DNA from: Paraclostridium ghonii
GTDB lineage: Bacteria; Bacillota; Clostridia; Peptostreptococcales; Peptostreptococcaceae
Reading direction: 5' to 3'
DNA length: 28,828 nt
NCBI RefSeq assembly: GCF_023653455.1
Contig: NZ_JAKEDR010000021.1
Location: forward strand, 1 to 28,828
The notes beneath the pieces are model-generated. The model was not told the origin of the DNA and ran no database searches. It saw only the letters and a program-made list of their open reading frames with translations. Each line of letters begins with the position of its first letter. Position 1 is the first letter of the stretch. The translations under genes and the position numbers were made by a program. Below are positions 25,081-28,828 of this stretch, piece after piece.

Positions 25081-26002
25081 ATTTTATATATTTATGTAAT
25101 TGTTTTATATTTTCTTCCATATTAGCATCAATAACCCACATACCATTAATTGTTTTTGTTTCAAAGCTTCCTTCAAATGGAATCATATATTGATTTATAT
25201 TATAGTTTTTTTCATTTAATATTTTATTCTGCAAATATTTTATATCATTTACAGGTACATTAGTGCTAACTTGAGATATCATTTCCATATTTACTTCAAA
25301 CTTTTTATTTGAATCTAAATTTTCATACTTATTAATTATAGCTTTTAATACATTTCGTTGTCTTTGAGTTCTTTCATAATCTCCATCGCCCTCTTTTCTT
25401 ATTCTACAGTAAGCAACAGCTTGTCTTCCATTTAAAATTTTGCTCCCCATTCCTTCTATATAATCAGTTTTATTAGGCAGTTTTTCTATATTATTAATTT
25501 CATCTAGATTTTTATTTATTTGATTAGCTTCATAATCTTTAAGATCTATTTCTACTCCTCCAACTAAGTCAATTAATTTAGCTAAACTAAAAAAATCTAC
25601 ACTTATATAGTTTTTTAGATTTAAATCAAAGTTTGAGTTTATAGTATTAAGTACTAGTTCTGGTCCCCCATACGCATATGAATGATTTAATTTTTCTTTA
25701 CCATGTCCTTTTATATCTACTAATGTATCTCTAAGTATAGATATTAAATTTATAGTTTTATTTTCCAAGTCTATATTAGCAATCATCATAGAATCAGCTC
25801 TAGATTTTTCATCTTTACTTCTTCTATCTAGTCCAAATAAAGCTACATTTATAACTTTTTTATTTTCGATTTTTTCACTTTTTCTTTGTTCCATCATAGA
25901 TTTTTGTTTTTCATTACTATCTTTTATAAAAAAGCATAATGCTCCTATTGGTAAAATAACAACTATGAATAAAATTAAAATAATTTTTTTACTAATTTTC
26001 AT
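25079..26002 (-). CDS. LytR-CpsA-Psr (LCP) family cell-wall glycopolymer ligase
   Basis: The 307-residue protein is anchored by one N-terminal membrane segment (about 6-26), with the LCP domain outside the cell. LCP enzymes transfer lipid-linked glycopolymers onto peptidoglycan. Conserved charged residues are visible in KSRADSMM (R68, D70), ISILRDT (R91, D92), YCRIR (R200, R202) and RTQRQR (211-216), along with LNHSYAYGG and VDFFSLAKLIDLVGGVEID. The domain is close to minimal and has no C-terminal extension. An AAGGATGTGA site precedes the start. It appears to be a single-gene unit near other envelope genes. Confidence 0.92.
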   Translation of the reverse strand: MKISKKIILILFIVVILPIGALCFFIKDSNEKQKSMMEQRKSEKIENKKVINVALFGLDRRSKDEKSRADSMMIANIDLENKTINLISILRDTLVDIKGHGKEKLNHSYAYGGPELVLNTINSNFDLNLKNYISVDFFSLAKLIDLVGGVEIDLKDYEANQINKNLDEINNIEKLPNKTDYIEGMGSKILNGRQAVAYCRIRKEGDGDYERTQRQRNVLKAIINKYENLDSNKKFEVNMEMISQVSTNVPVNDIKYLQNKILNEKNYNINQYMIPFEGSFETKTINGMWVIDANMEENIKQLHKYIK

Positions 26003-26101
26003 AAACTCACATCCTTATCTATCTTGCTATTTTAATTATTAACAAATAAATTGGAAATTATCTTAATTTAACACTCTCAATTAAGTCTAATTCCAGGGAT
26101 T

Positions 26102-26135
26102 AAAAAATATCCTAGGTTTTTTACCAAGGATATTT
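26102..26135 (-). terminator. Terminator after the aromatic acid exporter-like gene
   Basis: AAATATCCT (26105-26113) pairs with AGGATATTT (26127-26135), extended by GG/CC in the apical part. A T run follows on the minus strand. Confidence 0.75.
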
Positions 26136-27009
26136 ATTCAATAGATTCATTAAATTCTTTTAATGTTTTTATCTCCTCTATTATTTTTCTTAAATGATAG
26201 TTAAATACTGGACTCTTATTTTCTTCTACATCAAAACATACTTCTTCTGTGTTATATAAATCTTTTATCGCCTTATAATTTTCTTTGCTTAGATATAATT
26301 TATTTTCTAATAATTCTATTGACTGCATGTGAAAATAAATTTCTCTACATATACTTATAGATTTTTCTAAGTTTTCTATATCTGCATCGTATTTCCTTCC
26401 ATAATCTAGTTCATCTGTTAATTTTGAATATATTCTTTCTAATTGTTGCATATTACTTTTGAACATATCTATATCTAGACTTTCTTCATTTACAATTTTT
26501 GATTCTATAAGCTGTATAGCTGATTTTTCTATATTTTTAAATTCATTTATAGTCTTTCCTAAGTAATTAGGTCTTGCTATTAAGTAGTTTGTCACGACTC
26601 CTATTACTACCCCCACTGATGTATCTATAACTCTGTGAATTGAGTAATAAGCTGGGTTGTATGTTGCAACTCCTAAGTGTATTGCTAAAAATGTTACACA
26701 GGATACTACTACTGAGTTTACTTTTAATAAATTACACACGTATATAGTAATCATTATACCTATTCCACATAAAATAGGGTCTCCTGGTCGTATAAGTGCA
26801 AATAAAAATCCGACTATACCTCCTACAATTGTTCCTTTTACCCTATTTAGTCCTACTTTCATAGATCCTTTAACCGTATCTTGAACAGATATTACACATG
26901 CTATTGCGCAGTAAAAAATTTTTTCAACAAGAAATTGTCCCAATAATATACAGATTATCACAGCGATTCCTGTTTTTATGGTCCTCATTCCCATTTTTTG
27001 TAGCTTCAC
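26134..27009 (-). CDS. Aromatic acid exporter-like membrane protein (DUF939/ArAE type)
   Basis: The 291-residue protein has an N-terminal half with about five or six membrane segments (to about residue 145) and a soluble helical C-terminal half with possible coiled-coil character. KMGMRTIKTGIAVIICILLGQF at the start, GSMKVGLNRVKGTIVGGIVGF and RVIDTSVGVVIGVVTNYLIARP fit the FUSC-like DUF939 family. Function is mostly inferred; export of aromatic acids is a family label, not shown here. The start is GTG at 27009, preceded by AGGAGG with 8 bases between. Confidence 0.85.
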   Translation of the reverse strand: MKLQKMGMRTIKTGIAVIICILLGQFLVEKIFYCAIACVISVQDTVKGSMKVGLNRVKGTIVGGIVGFLFALIRPGDPILCGIGIMITIYVCNLLKVNSVVVSCVTFLAIHLGVATYNPAYYSIHRVIDTSVGVVIGVVTNYLIARPNYLGKTINEFKNIEKSAIQLIESKIVNEESLDIDMFKSNMQQLERIYSKLTDELDYGRKYDADIENLEKSISICREIYFHMQSIELLENKLYLSKENYKAIKDLYNTEEVCFDVEENKSPVFNYHLRKIIEEIKTLKEFNESIE

Positions 27010-27181
27010 TATAGTTACCTCCTAGTATATCTAAATTAGTCTTTAATATATTATGTCATTTATATAGTATAGTTTATTACTTAACATTTTGGTATACTTA
27101 AAAGTATTTATTTTTCAATTTATTCGTACCATACTTTTTCTAATATAATCATTTGCTAATTATAATATACAATTATAACAC

Positions 27182-27221
27182 AATAAAATAGAATATCTTA
27201 TTTTAGATACTCTATCTTATT
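27182..27221 (-). terminator. Terminator after the glycoside hydrolase gene
   Basis: On the minus strand AATAAGATAGAGTATCT (27221-27205) pairs over 17 positions with AGATATTCTATTTTATT (27198-27182), with two G-U pairs. The end is T-rich. The stop codon is about 10 bases upstream. Confidence 0.7.
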
Positions 27222-27231
27222 ATTTAAAGGT

Positions 27232-28828
27232 TTATTGAGGTTTATATACAGTTTTTTTATTTTTATCATATATAATAAGAGAGTTTGCCTTTACTATATC
27301 AGTTTTATATTTAAAATCTTTATTGGAAAAGTTTGCTACAACCCTTAAATCATCTCCAAAAGCAGTAGTTTGAACTAATCTATCGTCACTTAAATACTTA
27401 AATTCAGTCATAGGCTCTCTAATAGCTTTTTTATTAAAATCTGACCAAACTTTATCATGACTTAAAATATCTTTTTTATATTTTGTCCATTCATTTTTAT
27501 CTAAATGATACATTGGTGCAGTATTATATAAAATATTTTTCATCATTCTATTTCCAACTTCATCTTTTATTTTGAAAGTTCCCCATAACCAGTGATCTGA
27601 AGTAACAACTGAATCATTATAAACTAATCTAAATAAAGGAAGAGAGTATGTTGGATCTACAAATATTTTTTTGTATTGATCTTTAACTGGAATCTGCTTT
27701 GCAAATACTTCAGGTGCTCCACCATTAGGCGCATAATACCTACCTACATAATACTCGCTATCTTTATTTTTATTCATATCTGGGTCTATCCATGAAAAAG
27801 CAGGTGTTTCAAGTCCATGTGCAAATGCTATAGTGGTACTTGCAAAGTCATTTCCTCCTTCTGAACCTACAACCATATTTTTATCATCTCTTATATAACT
27901 AATTCTTTTCAATCTTGCATTTAAATCTTGCTCTTGAGTTGTTGGATGATTTTTAGAGTAATCATCATAAATTTCTCCTGTTGCATCACAATCTATAAAC
28001 CAAGTATTAAATTTATAACCTTCTTTTAAAGTTTTATTTACTCTTGATTTTACACTAGACATAGATAGTGTAGGATTTAATTTTCTACCTGTTCCTTGGA
28101 ATCCTTCTAATTTTTTCCCATTTTTATCTTCTATTGTTGCATTTTCATATAATAACTTATCTTCAAACTTAGCTGTACTCCACTTTTCTTCACCTGGTTT
28201 ATGAATTGAATGATATGAATCATAAGGTCCAACTAAGTATCCATAATCATTGGCTTTTTTCACGAACTCTGGTGAAACATAACCCGCTTCTAGATCGTCA
28301 AATCCAATCCAAGCATTGTCTATCCCTGATTTTTTCATATCATCTAATACATCTATTGTATTATTTCTTGCCCAATAATTTGTTGGAGTTGTTGCATCTT
28401 TAAGTTCTGATTTTAATAACTCTTTATTTAGAGCTATCAATTCATTTCTATTTAAATTATTTACACCCCTTTTTACAATATCTTGAGTTTCTGTATTTAA
28501 GTTTTTGAATACATTTGGGTTGTAGAACTCTTTTAGCATCATAACAGCATTAAATCCATTTACAATTGTTTGTTTTTGATATTTATCTACATAGTCTTGA
28601 TTTTTTATAGTATCTAAAACGTTTGAAATTTCTTTTCCACCTTCAACTTTTGTATTTAAAAGCTCTTTTATCCAAGTTATAAACTCATCATTCATATTTT
28701 CTCTTAATAAATTCCATTTAATATTAGTGTCTGTAATTATTGACTTGTCCCAGAAATATATCTGAGGTGCTCCATATAATTTTTCTATATTTTTATTTTC
28801 TTTTGCTTTTTGAGCTAATGTCTTAAAT
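27232..28828 (-). CDS. Glycoside hydrolase related to GH101/GH129, 5' end beyond the window
   Basis: At least 532 residues are visible and the frame is open to the window edge. The ATG at 28695 is internal: the codons above it continue without a stop (for example LYGAPQIYFWDKSIITDTN), so the true start lies outside. The sequence resembles the GH129 family related to GH101, which removes alpha-linked N-acetylgalactosamine from glycans. Family-like stretches include NNTIDVLDDMKKSGIDNAWIGFDD, FNTWFIDCDATGEIYDDY, VGSEGGNDFAS and LPLFRLVYNDSVVTSDHW. The acidic residues in FIDCDATGE and GSEGG are candidates for catalysis. Whether it is secreted cannot be seen without the N-terminus. The family call is from memory of the fold and motifs. 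Confidence 0.7.
   Translation of the reverse strand, partial: FKTLAQKAKENKNIEKLYGAPQIYFWDKSIITDTNIKWNLLRENMNDEFITWIKELLNTKVEGGKEISNVLDTIKNQDYVDKYQKQTIVNGFNAVMMLKEFYNPNVFKNLNTETQDIVKRGVNNLNRNELIALNKELLKSELKDATTPTNYWARNNTIDVLDDMKKSGIDNAWIGFDDLEAGYVSPEFVKKANDYGYLVGPYDSYHSIHKPGEEKWSTAKFEDKLLYENATIEDKNGKKLEGFQGTGRKLNPTLSMSSVKSRVNKTLKEGYKFNTWFIDCDATGEIYDDYSKNHPTTQEQDLNARLKRISYIRDDKNMVVGSEGGNDFASTTIAFAHGLETPAFSWIDPDMNKNKDSEYYVGRYYAPNGGAPEVFAKQIPVKDQYKKIFVDPTYSLPLFRLVYNDSVVTSDHWLWGTFKIKDEVGNRMMKNILYNTAPMYHLDKNEWTKYKKDILSHDKVWSDFNKKAIREPMTEFKYLSDDRLVQTTAFGDDLRVVANFSNKDFKYKTDIVKANSLIIYDKNKKTVYKPQ

Noticed and set aside
28692..28695. ATG at 28695 as start of the glycoside hydrolase
   Set aside because: The reading frame continues open and family-like to the window edge, and there is no ribosome binding site before this ATG.
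1..28828. CRISPR array, tRNA, rRNA or insertion sequence
   Set aside because: No evenly spaced direct repeats, cloverleaf-like sequences, rRNA segments or transposase-like ORFs were seen on either strand by reading.

Overview
The window looks like a low-GC Gram-positive chromosome of the Clostridia. The best fit is the Peptostreptococcaceae (a Clostridioides, Paraclostridium or Romboutsia relative), but this is inferred from base composition, gene content and protein style, not from a database match. Support includes the very AT-rich sequence, strong GGAGG ribosome binding sites, T-tailed hairpin terminators, textbook TTGACA/TATAAT promoters, and M-box and TPP riboswitches. Almost every gene is on the minus strand, so the natural reading runs from high to low coordinates. 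One small gene (13732-13926) is on the plus strand. No insertion sequence, prophage, CRISPR array, tRNA or rRNA was found.

Layout from low to high coordinates. (1) 1-687: mobA overlapping the 5' end of a probable fdhD (molybdenum cofactor and formate dehydrogenase maturation); fdhD shows a frame break at an A6 run. (2) 1154-2422: a stand-alone 5'-3' exonuclease with an N-terminal extension. (3) 2745-6068: an mgtA-type Mg2+ ATPase behind a long leader holding a consensus promoter, an M-box riboswitch with terminator, a 47-codon ORF with a strong ribosome binding site whose stop codon lies in the bulge of a long hairpin, and a second terminator. (4) 6124-6381: a small acidic protein of unknown function. 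(5) 6629-11004: a TPP-riboswitch thiamin salvage operon, thiD-thiM-tenA-thiT-thiE-thiT, with two ThiT paralogues. (6) 11028-12284: a dicarboxylate/amino acid symporter. (7) 12606-13926: a secreted SH3-SH3-3D cell-wall protein, divergent from a small Cys-containing protein; the gap between them holds WalR-like boxes. (8) 14111-15559: an APC-family amino acid permease. (9) 16005-18380: a CtpE-like P-type ATPase. (10) 18573-21953: the lysine/diaminopimelate operon asd-dapA-dapB-dapH. (11) 22272-24658: a PuuD-like class I amidotransferase and a FAD oxidoreductase fused to a Rieske domain. (12) 25079-28828: an LCP cell-wall ligase, an aromatic acid exporter-like membrane protein, and a GH129/GH101-related glycoside hydrolase that is open through the window edge.

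The least explained content is between genes. Two families of dispersed structured repeats occur. Family 1 has three copies, with core CTGACGAAACGTYAAAG. Family 2 has two copies, with core CCTTCAAAGCATCTTT. In each family the core is conserved while the flanking arms differ in sequence from copy to copy yet remain self-complementary. That is the pattern expected of a structured RNA or a small hairpin-type mobile element. The composite mgtA leader is the other strong candidate for something undescribed.
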